A DNA stretch of 64,000 nucleotides, taken from NCBI GenBank assembly GCA_028386065.3, contig JAKUCV010005710.1, positions 1 through 64,000 on the forward strand, written 5' to 3'. The notes beneath the pieces were generated by a model. It did no database searches and was not told the DNA's origin. It saw nothing but the letters and a program-made list of their open reading frames with translations. Numbering within the stretch: the stretch's first letter is position 1; every line of letters begins with the position of its first letter. The stretch is from Turnera subulata (lineage: Eukaryota > Streptophyta > Magnoliopsida > Malpighiales > Passifloraceae). Position numbers and translations under genes: made by a program. Positions 12,056-21,336 of the stretch are shown here, piece by piece.

Positions 12056-12900
12056 CGAGAGCGTTTTTTTGACAAGGTGCTAAAGAGGGAGGAGCGTTTT
12101 TTTCAAAAGGCTTCTCGGGCTAAGTCAGAGTACGTATATTGACAAGGTGCTAAAGAGGTTTAGCATGCAGGATTCCAAGAAAGGATTCTTGCCCATGTCA
12201 CATGGCATCTCTCTCTCAAAGAATCAATGTCCTAGTACATCTAAGGAGAGAGAGCGGATGAGTAAGATCCCTTATGCTTCGACAATAGGATCTATCATGT
12301 ATGCCATGCTATGTACTCGACCGGATGTCGCTTATGCTTTGAGTGTCACAAGCAGATATCAATCTGATCCTGGTGAAAGTCACTGGACAGCGGTTAAGAA
12401 CATCCTTAAGTACTTGAGAAGGACTAAGGATGCATTCCTGGTTTACGGAAGCGTTGATGAGCTCGTTGTAAAGGGTTACACCGATGCTAGCTTCCAAACC
12501 GACAGGGATGACTTCAGATCGCAATCAGGAAATGTGTTTTGTCCTGGAGGTGGTGTTGTATGCTAGAAGAGTTCTAAGCAAGAGACAGTCGCAGATTCTA
12601 CAACCGAGGCTGAGTACATTGCTGCCTCAGATGCGGCGAAAGAGGCTGTTTGGATTAAGAACTTCGTAACTGAACTTGGGGTGGTTCCTAGTATTGAGAG
12701 TCCGATTGAGCTCTATTGTGACAAAAATGGGACAATCGCATAGGCTCAAGAGCCTAGATACCACCAGAGATCCAAACATATGCTTCGACGCTATCATCTT
12801 ATTAGAGAGATCATAGAGAGAGGCGATGTCAGGCTGTGCAGAGTTCCCTCTGAGAACAATGCAGCAGATCCCTTGACTAACCCTGTTATAAAGACAAAGA
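12056..12900 (+). mobile_element. Ty1-copia RT/RNase H fragment with filler DNA at its left edge
   Basis: Translation gives FSMQDSKKGFLPMSHGISLS, YASTIGSIMYAMLCTRPD, SGYTD-type RNase H (KGYTDASFQTDRDD), STTEAEYIAASDAAKEAVW and SKHMLRRYHLIRE, i.e. the end of reverse transcriptase and RNase H of a copia polyprotein. Two stops (near 12564 and 12740) break it. It is the same family as the minus-strand element at 23047-30541, whose matching region is at 24780-25272, but inverted. Copia homology begins near 12108; 12056-12107 is a junction containing duplicated short blocks. Confidence 0.88.
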
Positions 12901-13019
12901 CTAGGCTACTCTTCTTTTTTAAATTTTTGTCAGGTACATTTGCTAATTCATCTCTGCCTTTATATAGAGGAGCTATGTTAGGTAGCTTCGTTTTTCTCGA
13001 GTTTTGAGGTTTCTTTGTC

Positions 13020-13420
13020 TGGGCGTGTGGTTGCTTTAAAAATGCTTAAGTTCTCAGTTATGAGGTTCGGTTTATATAAGCGGAGGAGACGTCGCTTAAG
13101 GGTATAAGCGATATCTAGCGTTGAGTGTGGTAGGACCTACGGATTTGATGATTGAATTTCGAGGACGAAATTCTTTTTAAGGTGGGTAGAACTGTAACGC
13201 CCCGGTTTTCGTTTTCGGATTTATAAAAAATTTCCGGATTTCGGTAATGTAAATAAAATTAATTTATTTTTCACGTTTCCCACATCCATTACATTCCCTT
13301 GAATACTAAATTTACTCGACCACAATCATCCCACTCACCCCTAAATTATCGAAATAACGATATTCTATCTTACATACTCTGATTTGATGCTCCAAACGAA
13401 ATCATTCCATTCTAGGATTC
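13020..13420 (+). mobile_element. Ty3-gypsy 3' internal end and start of 3' LTR
   Basis: ATTTCGAGGACGAAATTC and a purine-rich tract AAGGTGGGTAGAAC end at 13192, immediately followed by TGTAACGCCCCGG, a canonical plant chromovirus-type LTR start. No polyprotein is left upstream. A related junction, inverted, is at about 43299. Confidence 0.7.
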
Positions 13421-13499
13421 CTGAGAAATCGATGAGAAAAAATAAGAATTTGAAGTTATTATAAATCAACATAAGCATAATTAACAAAACGTACCTTAA

Positions 13500-13773
13500 G
13501 AGAACTAAACTTTGGGATGTAGATTTTTAGCGTCACAGCAATTGTTTCTTGGATTTCAGCTTCCCATACTTCTTCTGGTCTTTTATTTAGATCAAATGGT
13601 GAAACATTTAAATCAAAATCTTCAATATACCTCAAATCTTGTTTTCCTATGGAATCGTCAACGTAATTGTCTGCAATATTATAAAAGTGTTCAACCAATT
13701 TTCTCTTCATTATTTTTCTCCATCTTTTAGATTTGTTGAGATTTACAGAGTTGGCTATTTGTTGAGATTGCAA
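13500..13773 (-). pseudogene. Unrecognised exon-like ORF
   Basis: A minus-strand frame of about 90 codons with mixed composition (FDLNVSPFDLNKRPEEVWEA, IPKFSSLK) ends at an AAG/GTACG donor-like site near 13493. I do not recognise the family. It has no strong link to the neighbouring elements, and may be a piece of a captured gene. Confidence 0.3.
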
Positions 13774-14477
13774 ATGGAATTTTCTTTTAAGAGCTTGTAA
13801 GTTTCACACTGGTTCTGAACTCCAAACAGCCTACTGTCTTAGCTCCCAGGGCAAGGAATTCTATGTCAAACGTGAAAGAAGCTTCTGGCAAATGGTTTAG
13901 ATAAATACTACACGGGGACCAAAAGGAAAAAAAAAAAACAATTATAGTTTAGAATTTTCTACCTTCATGTATATGTTAGTTACCCCAGAATAAAGAACAT
14001 ATATGGGTCAAAAGCGACAAAGTTGATGAACTGGTGATAATATAAACAAGCAGAGAAGACATGTTGTAGTTCACTTATGTGTCCAGCTCAGGAAAAAGAG
14101 AAAAAAGAAAAAAAGTGACATACCAGGGATTGTGCCTTCAACACAATTTTGATTTGCATTCAATTCTTCCGGTTCAAGGTTTAAATAAAACATTTTGTTG
14201 CAGAGGTGTTTATAAAATTGTAGTGAAAGAGAAATTTTTTATCTACATCCAAAGCCTCTTCTAACAGGGGTGTTTATAAAGTTATGAAACCATTATTTTA
14301 AAAATTGGTTCTTGGCGCGTAGATAATTAATTTTAATCAAACTTAAAATAATGTTTTGGCGGGCATATAATTTTGTTGTTGATCAGGGTTAAAATTGTCA
14401 TAAGCAAGATTTTAATAAGATTTTAAAGCATTTCTTGAGGGGCGTGCACATTCCCAAAACGACTTACAAAAAATAAC
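13774..14477. other. Non-coding; interior of a MITE-like element
   Basis: No gene. The right part leads into the inverted end GGAGGGAGTA (14478-14487), with internal short repeats GGTGTTTATAAA at about 14202 and 14269. Confidence 0.4.
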
Positions 14478-14487
14478 GGAGGGAGTA
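14478..14487 (-). repeat. Stowaway/Mariner-like MITE right end
   Basis: GGAGGGAGTA is the inverse of TACTCCCTCC at 6755. The interior adjacent sequence differs from that at 6755, so they may be ends of two different elements. Confidence 0.5.
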
Positions 14488-14517
14488 TTTCCCAATCTTT
14501 CAGGCACAACAAGTTGA

Positions 14518-14790
14518 TCAGCCAAAAGCAAAGTCCCCTTCTGTCAAACTACAACTCCATCTGTCCAAATATGACAAACCAATCACGGTAATTGCATTTT
14601 TGGATACCGGGGCACACAAGAGTTTTCTCAACATCTCCTCTCCCAATAATGTATTGCGAAGTAGTGCATTCCTTACCATATTCGGCGCCGACAATTGATA
14701 TTCTTCATTAATTCTTCCATTTCTCTTCAAAATGTTCTCAATCTGTAGCAAAGCATAATTTGTGAGGTCTTCTTTTCCAATTGTATTCCT
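14518..14790 (-). pseudogene. Helitron-type PIF1 helicase fragment
   Basis: The minus frame reads IGKEDLTNYALLQIENILKR followed by NGRINEEYQLSAPN. This matches the LxNYALxEIExLLxxNG block that in plant Helitron helicases links replication-initiator and helicase regions. Only this block is present. The rest of the frame (LCAPVSKNAITVIG) is loosely helicase-like and ends near the MITE end at 14487. A small relic. Confidence 0.5.
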
Positions 14791-14799
14791 GGAAAATTG

Positions 14800-15530
14800 G
14801 AAATAAAATATTTAATTATTGAAAATTGAATTAACAAAATACAATGCCATATAATAAAAAATAATATATAAATCTGGAGAATTAAAAGAAACAAATATGA
14901 TGCCAAAAAAATAAATTGGATTTAAAATATAAAATTTAAGAAGAAAATAACGAATATAATAAAAAGGGCTAAAAATTTTAAATATATAATTTGTTAAAAA
15001 AATGATGCAAGGCGTATTTAAAATTTCTACGATCATATTTAATTATTTTTTATTTTAGATATATTTCATATTATCCTGAAACTCTTTTTTAACATTTTAT
15101 TAATAAGATATCAATGGAACAATAGATTATGTTTTTGATTAAGATTTGTTAATTCAACTGTTCGGGTGGGAGTTAGCATTCTGATAGCAGGTTAGGGAAT
15201 ATTAATGCCCAATAATTAGGATTAGGAACTTAGAGACAACCTAAATATACTCTAAATAATTTAAATAATTTGGTATTTGGTCAAAAAATGTTAATGGCAT
15301 CACTAATTGCGGGACACTCGCCTTAAAGCATATACAAAATCATATACATCAGAGCCTATAATCCCTTGTCTCGAATTACATAGGGATATTTCCCGAAAAA
15401 TGGATACAGAAATTTGCAATTTAGTTCGGTCGTCAAAAGCAAACGTTAGCTTAATCTCCCGGTTCAGTCGTCATGTCCAGACGTCAGCATACACCAACGA
15501 AATGTTCAAAAGCAAACGTTAGCCTAACGC
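14800..15530. other. AT-rich non-coding DNA with a MITE-like end
   Basis: 14800-15300 is very AT-rich with no structure I can name. Near 15435 and 15510 the words AAAAGCAAACGTTAGC are repeated; they resemble the terminal motif of the MITE in the 21.3-22.9 kb array. Confidence 0.35.
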
Positions 15531-16038
15531 AGCCTCCTTACTTTAAATCCCACATCGTACGAATTTAGAAAACGTTTAGGCAATGCCACGCTCCTCACCG
15601 GACTTCTGGGTTCAAGTCCAGCCACTTCAGCTAATCTGACAACTTCCCTCTGCCTGTTCTGCCTACATTGATTAACTTGATCTGCAGCGAAAGCACATAA
15701 AACACATAAAACAATCGTATTCCTCCCATATATTAAAAAAAACAACAGATCCTCATATTCAACTCTTTGGTTAACTTCAATACCTTGCTCCTCTTGGTTG
15801 TTTACTGGGTTAACTTCAAAACCTTGCTGCTCAACTTCCATACCTTGCTCTGCCGGCTGCTGAACGATTATTGGCTCCTCTTCATTGTTTACTGGGACAA
15901 CTGCAACAAAAGCACATAAAACACATAAAACACTCCCACTCCCATTGATTAAAAATACAACAAAACCTTGCTGCTCAACTTCAATGCCTTGCTCTGCCGG
16001 CTGCTGAACGATTATTGGTTCCTCTTCGTTGTTTACTG
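15524..16038 (-). CDS. 3'-most tail exons of the plant mobile domain gene (duplicated)
   Basis: Two copies of an exon encoding VNNEEEPIIVQQPAEQ and GMEVEQQ/GIEVEQQ occur at about 15963-16043 and 15817-15901, each preceded by a TTTTGTTGCAG acceptor. An exon with NQRVEYEDLL lies between the second copy and the last exon. The last exon (about 15537-15685) reads ADQVNQCRQNRQREVVRLAE and ends at a TAG near 15524. The open frame spanning them is fortuitous because the short introns are also open. These would form an acidic, low-complexity C-terminal tail. Whether they still belong to the transcript of the 18.5-19.9 kb exons is unknown. Confidence 0.45.
15609..15619 (+). other. RNA polymerase III B-box-like motif
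   Basis: GGTTCAAGTCC fits the B-box consensus of tRNA-derived SINEs. No convincing A box precedes it at the usual distance, so I do not call a SINE. Confidence 0.2.
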
Positions 16039-17325
16039 GGACAACTGTAACAAAAACACATAAAACACATAAAACACTCCCACTCCCATATATTAAACAA
16101 AACAACAGATCCTCATATTCAACTCTTTGGTTAGCTGTCAATGGTTTAGAGAGAAACTTGTCAATGGGATTTTGTCAAGCAAACATGTTGCATCAGCAAC
16201 ATAAACTTTCGCTTACCTCCCCCGTCTCTAGCATCTACATTTTGTTGGCCAACTTCATCGTCAACAAATGCAGCAAAAGCAATAATAGATTAATTAGAAA
16301 CTCATCAAAAAAATAATAAAAATTTTTGAAGAAAAGAATTACAATGCACATCCTCACATTCTGCCTGTTCATTCTCCTGCTCTGGCAGCTCCTCTACTGG
16401 CTGCAAACCCTCCACTGACAAGAAATAGGAAAACAAATAAACTAGAGAAAAAACTTGTTTACTAGGACAACTGTAACAAAAGCACATAAAACACATAAAA
16501 CACTCCCACCCACATATATTAAACAAAACAACAGATCCTCATATTCAACTCTTTGGTTAGCTGTCAATGGTTTAGAGAGAAACTTGTCAATGGGATTTTG
16601 TCAAGCAAACATGTTGCATCAGCAACATAAACTTTCGCTTACCTCCCCCGTCTCTAGCATCTACATTTTCTTGGCCAATTTCATCGTCAACAAATGCAGC
16701 AAAAGCAATAATAGATTAATCAGAAACTCATCAAAAAAATAATAAAAATTTTTGAAGAAAAGAATTACAATGCACATCCTCACATTCTGCCTGTTCATTC
16801 TCCTGCTCTGGCAGCTCCTCTACTGGCTGCAAACCCTCCACTGACAAGAAATAGGAAAACAAATAAACAGAGAAAAAACATGTTTACTGGGACAACTGCA
16901 ACAAAAGCACATAAAACACTCCCACTCCCATATATTAAACAAAACAACAGATCCTCATATTCAAATCTTTGGTTAGCTTTCAATGGTTTAGAGAGAAACT
17001 TGTCAATGGGATTTTGTCAAGCAAACATGTTGCATCAACAACATAAACTGGAATCATGCAGTAGTATTAAGCAACATAAACTTTCGCTTACCTCCCCCGT
17101 CTCTAGCATCTACATTTTCTTGGCCAACTTCATCGTCAACAAATGCAGCAAAAGCAATAATAGATTAATTAGAAACTCATCAAAAGAATAATAAAAATTT
17201 TTGAAGAAAAGAATTACAATGCACATCCTCACATTCTGCCTGTTCATTCTCCTGCTCTGGCAGCTCCTCTACTGGCTGCAAACCCTCCACTGACTAGAAA
17301 TAGGAAAACAAATAAACTAGAGAAA
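16030..17325 (-). repeat. 425-bp tandem triplication carrying tail exons of the plant mobile domain gene
   Basis: Units start at TGTTTACT 16030, 16456 and 16881 (periods 426 and 425), and the third ends near 17325 with a fourth beginning. Each unit on the minus strand holds three exon-like segments with splice signals: one reading EELPEQENEQAECEDVHC, one reading VDDEVGQQNVDARDGG with a GTAAGCG donor, and one reading NQRVEYEDLL. The units are nearly identical, so the amplification is recent. The third unit also has a small internal duplication of GCAACATAAAC with 22 extra bases near 17045-17075. Confidence 0.85.
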
Positions 17326-17352
17326 AAACTGCAGCAAAAGCACATAAAACTC

Positions 17353-18323
17353 TATGATTATGGAAAGATTGGGGTTAGAGTGGATTGCTAGATTTGAGGC
17401 GTCTGGATTTTCAGGAGGTATTTGGATTTTGGCTAGGTGGAGGCTTACTGAGTTTACTGTGGTTGAGTCGGGACTGCTGTATATACATGGCAGAGTTGCT
17501 TCGAGTGGAAATAAAGAATGGTTTTTCCATTTGACTACTGTTATACGGAGGAGAAGGAATAGAGTTGATGGACTCAAAGATGAATCAGGGAACTGGATAT
17601 GGAGTGATATGGATCTTCAACATCATGTTGTTTCCTTTTTTAAAGACTTTGGCCATTTTTGAGGAGGTTTGGGCGTTTCTGCATACTAAGGTCTCATTTC
17701 CAGTGATTTTTGAGAAGGATATGTGTCATCTGCAGCGGAAAGTTACTGATGAAGATATATATTTTGCAGTCAAGCAGATGGGCCCTTTGAAGGCACCTGG
17801 GCTGAGCTCCGGGCAGCTAAGACAGGGCTGGAAATGGCATGGGAGCTGGGGCTGAAGAAGGTTGAGCTTGAGTTGGATTCATCTACTGCTGTTGGATTAA
17901 TTCAAAGAAGCCCTTCGTACACAAATGAGTTAAGTATGATTTGCCGGAAGATTCAGGAGCTTTTAAGTCGGGATTGGGATGTTCGTGTTGCTCATATATA
18001 TAGGGAAGCAAATGCTTGTGCTGATTTTTATGCTAATAGAGGTATAGAAATTATAGGAAAGATAGATAAATACACAGAAACTTGTAAGGAGATCAGGGAT
18101 GTTCGTGTTGCTCATATATATAGGGAAGTAAATGCTTGTGCTGATTTTTATGCTAATAGAGGTATAGAAATTATAGGAAAGATAGATAAATACACAGAAA
18201 CTTGTAAGGAGATCAGGCCTCTGTTGTTGAAGGACCTGGTAGGAGCCAGTGGCTCTAGAGTTGTACAGATAGTTTGATTAATAGAAGGCTTTAAGCCCCC
18301 GATTTACCAAAAAAAAAAAAAAA
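17353..18323 (+). mobile_element. LINE insertion, internally deleted, with poly(A) tail
   Basis: Translations give SGGIWILARW (end of endonuclease/linker), FHLTTVIRRRRNRVDGLKDE, FEKDMCHLQRKVTDEDI and MGPLKAPG (RT entry), then jump directly to an RNase H domain (ELDSSTAVGLIQRSP, VAHIYREANACADFYANRG). The whole RT palm is missing. It ends in a 15-base A-run at 18309-18323 followed by CTC; AAAACTC before 17353 may be the target duplication. It interrupts the fourth tail-exon repeat of the plant mobile domain gene. Confidence 0.85.
17978..18217 (+). repeat. 120-bp in-frame tandem duplication in LINE RNase H
   Basis: Copies at 17978-18097 and 18098-18217 differ by essentially one base (GCA/GTA codon, A to V). 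Each adds 40 residues starting DVRVAHIYRE, so the frame stays open through both. Confidence 0.93.
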
Positions 18324-18344
18324 CTCAACATAAACTTTTGGTTA

Positions 18345-18420
18345 CCTGCCCCATTGCCAGCATCTGGATTGGCTTGGTTAACTTCATTGTTAACATTGGT
18401 CGCAGGGTCAACTGCAGCAA
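18345..18420 (-). CDS. Tail exon of the plant mobile domain gene
   Basis: Between a TTTTGCTGCAG acceptor and a GTAACC donor the minus strand reads VNNEVNQANPDAGNGAG. It is a diverged version of the VDDEVGQQNVDARDGG exon repeated at 16-17.3 kb, and lies just left of the core exons. Confidence 0.45.
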
Positions 18421-18529
18421 AAGTAATAATAGGCTAATTAGAAACTCGTCAGAAAATAATTAAAAATTTTGAAGAAAAGAATTACAAAGCAAGTCTTAAG
18501 ATCAAACCATTTTGACAACAGTGATGAAA

Positions 18530-19879
18530 CTACTCGATTATATTTCTATAATTCTCAATCGTGTAGTTCGCCCCTCCAGGACCGCTTCTGGATTTATGGG
18601 GGGGAAGCTCGTCAGAGGCAACTATATTCCCATGGACGGCGAAGTCACCAATCAAATCCATGCATCGCAAAGGGTCATGAAAGCAATAAACGTTGAAGTT
18701 AATGGCATAAGTTCTGGCACTGAACATGTGCCTATGTTGTGCAAGTCCGTCTAGACCCTGCAAACCGGCATATGGATTTGGAGTGATCTGCAATCAAAAA
18801 TTAAAAAAAATCATGAGTTTGTATTATAGTTGTAAAAAATGATCCAAAGAAATCATTAATATAAAATTTCCAGTAACCCACAAGGTTGACTTCTGAAAAG
18901 AAGTTCATGAAATGTTGTTTACTGAATTTCACAATGTGGCTTGTATCTTTTGAGATCCGAGATAACTGAGGCATCCAACGTGTCAGACGAGTAATTGGGA
19001 TATTCACGTTGTGAATTAAATTGGCAGGAAGTTCGGCATCATCATCATCAGCAGCAGCAAGGGGAGGAGGTTCGACATCACCATCCTCGGCAGCAGGGGG
19101 AAGAGGTTGGAGATATCTGAAAAACCGCATATATAATGATGGGATCCTTTCCATCAAAAATATCTGAAACCAAAGAACAAAAGAAATGGACCACATTAGT
19201 AACAATTGATGACAAACAAATACAAGAAAAATGGGATCTTTACCTCTAGTGGCAACATAAAGGCGAGAAAGTTCTTCAGATTATCTACTTTAACCTTTAT
19301 AAGCGCCTGATGAATACTGGCGAACAAGGCTGCTCCCCAGCTGTATTCACGTATCTGAGCAATATTCGCAAGGAGGGGTAAATAGATTACTGATAGCCTA
19401 TTATCTGATTGGTTATCAACAAGCGAACCGATCAAATACCAGATGTACCCTCTAGTGCAGAAGTCTATGTCTGCCATACCAACAAAAGCCTTTACTACTT
19501 TTGTGTGGGAAACATTATTCTCAGATACAGGGCCAATGGCATTTGCTACCACGTCCCCTAACTTCATCCTAATTTCAGAGTTGGCCTCTTCTGTAGTAAG
19601 CTTTGAGCCGGTTACTGGTCTACCAGAAATAGGCAGGCCGGTGATGTGATAGACATCACAAAAACTGGAATATAAGTGGAAGTTAGGGGTTTCCCCAAAA
19701 TGGAAAACACCTGTCTCTGGGTCATAGAATTCTGTGGCTGCAGCCAACAGAGCAAGATTCGAATTGACAATGTCTTTCAGCCGGAGGAGACCCCCAAATC
19801 TGGCTGCGATTATACGAAGGCAATCTGGCGGTTCCCAATCTTCCGCAGCGTTGGACCTCCCTTTTACTGCTACAATTTC
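18530..19879 (-). CDS. Plant mobile domain (PMD/MAIN-like) protein, core exons
   Basis: PMD proteins are plant-specific, linked to transposons and to silencing (MAIN family). Exon 19244-19879 begins EIVAVKGRS after TTTGTAG. It contains LRLKDIVNSNLALLAAATE, VFHFGETPNFHLY, HITGLPISGRPVTG (the usual glycine-rich LGLPxxGxxVTG block) and SWGAALFASIHQAL, and ends FMLPLE with donor GTAAAG. Exon about 18880-19163 continues IFLMERIPSLYMRFF and contains PLPPAAEDGDVEPPP and a DDDD linker. Exon 18530-18787 begins ITPNPYAGLQGLDGLAQ and ends NYRNIIE with TAG. The core frame is open over 212 codons. First exon and true stop are uncertain; further tail exons lie downstream. It sits wholly inside the LUC7 intron, same strand. 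Confidence 0.72.
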
Positions 19880-21336
19880 CTACAAAATAAAGAAGAAAAA
19901 TACGAAGGCAGAGGTTAATCTACAACAAATCGGTAATGATCATACAAAATAAAGAAAAAGAAACATTGGTTACCTTCATTTGAAGCAGTTAAAGTTCAAC
20001 TTCCCTTTTACTGCTTCTTTTGCTGCCTGTTCCTTTGGATGGTTTAAAACAGGATCAACACTTAAGTACAAGCTCTATGACGTATCAGGAATCAGTAAGG
20101 TAATAACGTAAAACAGTCGGAGCAAATGACAACTGCTTTTGTTAGTAAAAATTAGATGACTATGTCCATTATCTAGTTTTCATCTCAACTTCATGACTAT
20201 TGAAAGCATGAAGAACAAGTCTTATGCTGGATCAGAACCTAATGCAAGGCATCCTCATTCTGGGACGTGGATCAGCTTTGCAATGACCCTAAGAATGGCT
20301 TCATATGTATATTGACAGCTGAAAATCCTAAGATCAAACAACCGCACTAACTGAAAGATGAATTCATGTAACCTGTTAGTCACTCAGCAGAATGTTCCTT
20401 GGACCCTTGACAGAAACTAGCCTGCTACTCTAGAAACTAGCCTGCTACTCTACAGAAAAAAAAATTGCTGCCCTTATTAAAAATGAGACAAAATAAATTA
20501 TGAGTGCAAATCGTGGTATTTCTGACATCATATATGCCTGCTGATGCCAATGTCAAAAACAAATTATGAGTGTAAATCGTGCAAATTCCTAGCTAACAGT
20601 TTGACAATTTTAGCAGCTAAATCCAGAAATTCAACTCATCACTATAAATCGATCTCAATCTACAAGATTCCCAATTTACAAAAACCAATTCGAAAAAAAA
20701 AAGAAAATGAAAGAGAGTCGAAGTGAGCGTGCTTACTGGAAGATGAGGGAACCGGTGGAGGAAGTCCTTCCCGTCGCAGACAAGCAGAGAAGTCGTCGCA
20801 CTTGCAGTCAAGCAATGAGGCCGTCGCTGCTTGGGTTGGGTGCGATTTCTATGTAAGGGTTAGGGACTTAGGGGAGAGAGAGAGAGTTCATGGGGATGGA
20901 ACTGGGGATTTCTTCTGTGTTAGCCGGTTAGGGGAATGAGACTGTGAGAGAGAGTTTGACTTTTGTGTTGTTGTTGTGAGTCCCCTAGTAGGAGGGACGA
21001 GAATAATTTTAAAATTTGATTGGGGTGGGAGAATGCTAGCAACACAACACACCCTTCCAACACACTTTTAATGACATGTTGCACTTTTTTTTAGTTGTTA
21101 TCGTTGCTTGTTTTTTAAATTTATTAGCTTCCAACACACTTTTTACAATATTACTTTTATTTAAATATTTTTGATTTTTTATACAAATTTATCTAAAAAA
21201 TAAAACTAATACAATTACTTGAGTGAAAAAATTTACATCCAAATTTTTTTATATACTTTTAAGCTCCTTTACAATAAATGAAATTTCACTTTATTCTTTA
21301 AGTTTATCTAATTTATTTATCTTTATTTTTATATTT
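19880..21336 (-). promoter_or_regulatory. 5' leader and upstream region of the plant mobile domain gene
   Basis: Minus-strand sequence near 20730-20890 is CT-rich with short exon-like text and a GTAAGC-like donor near 20735, as expected of a 5' untranslated exon. A possible coding segment with AVKGKLNFNCFK lies at about 19980-20020. 20030-20700 reads as intron. 21000-21336 is AT-rich with no gene. No core promoter element is convincing. Confidence 0.35.

Noticed and set aside
15600..15640. tRNA gene
   Set aside because: Only a B-box-like word; no cloverleaf could be drawn.
15524..16141. One continuous 205-residue protein
   Set aside because: The frame runs through short introns with clear CAG acceptors; the repeated VLCVLCAF text is intron translation.
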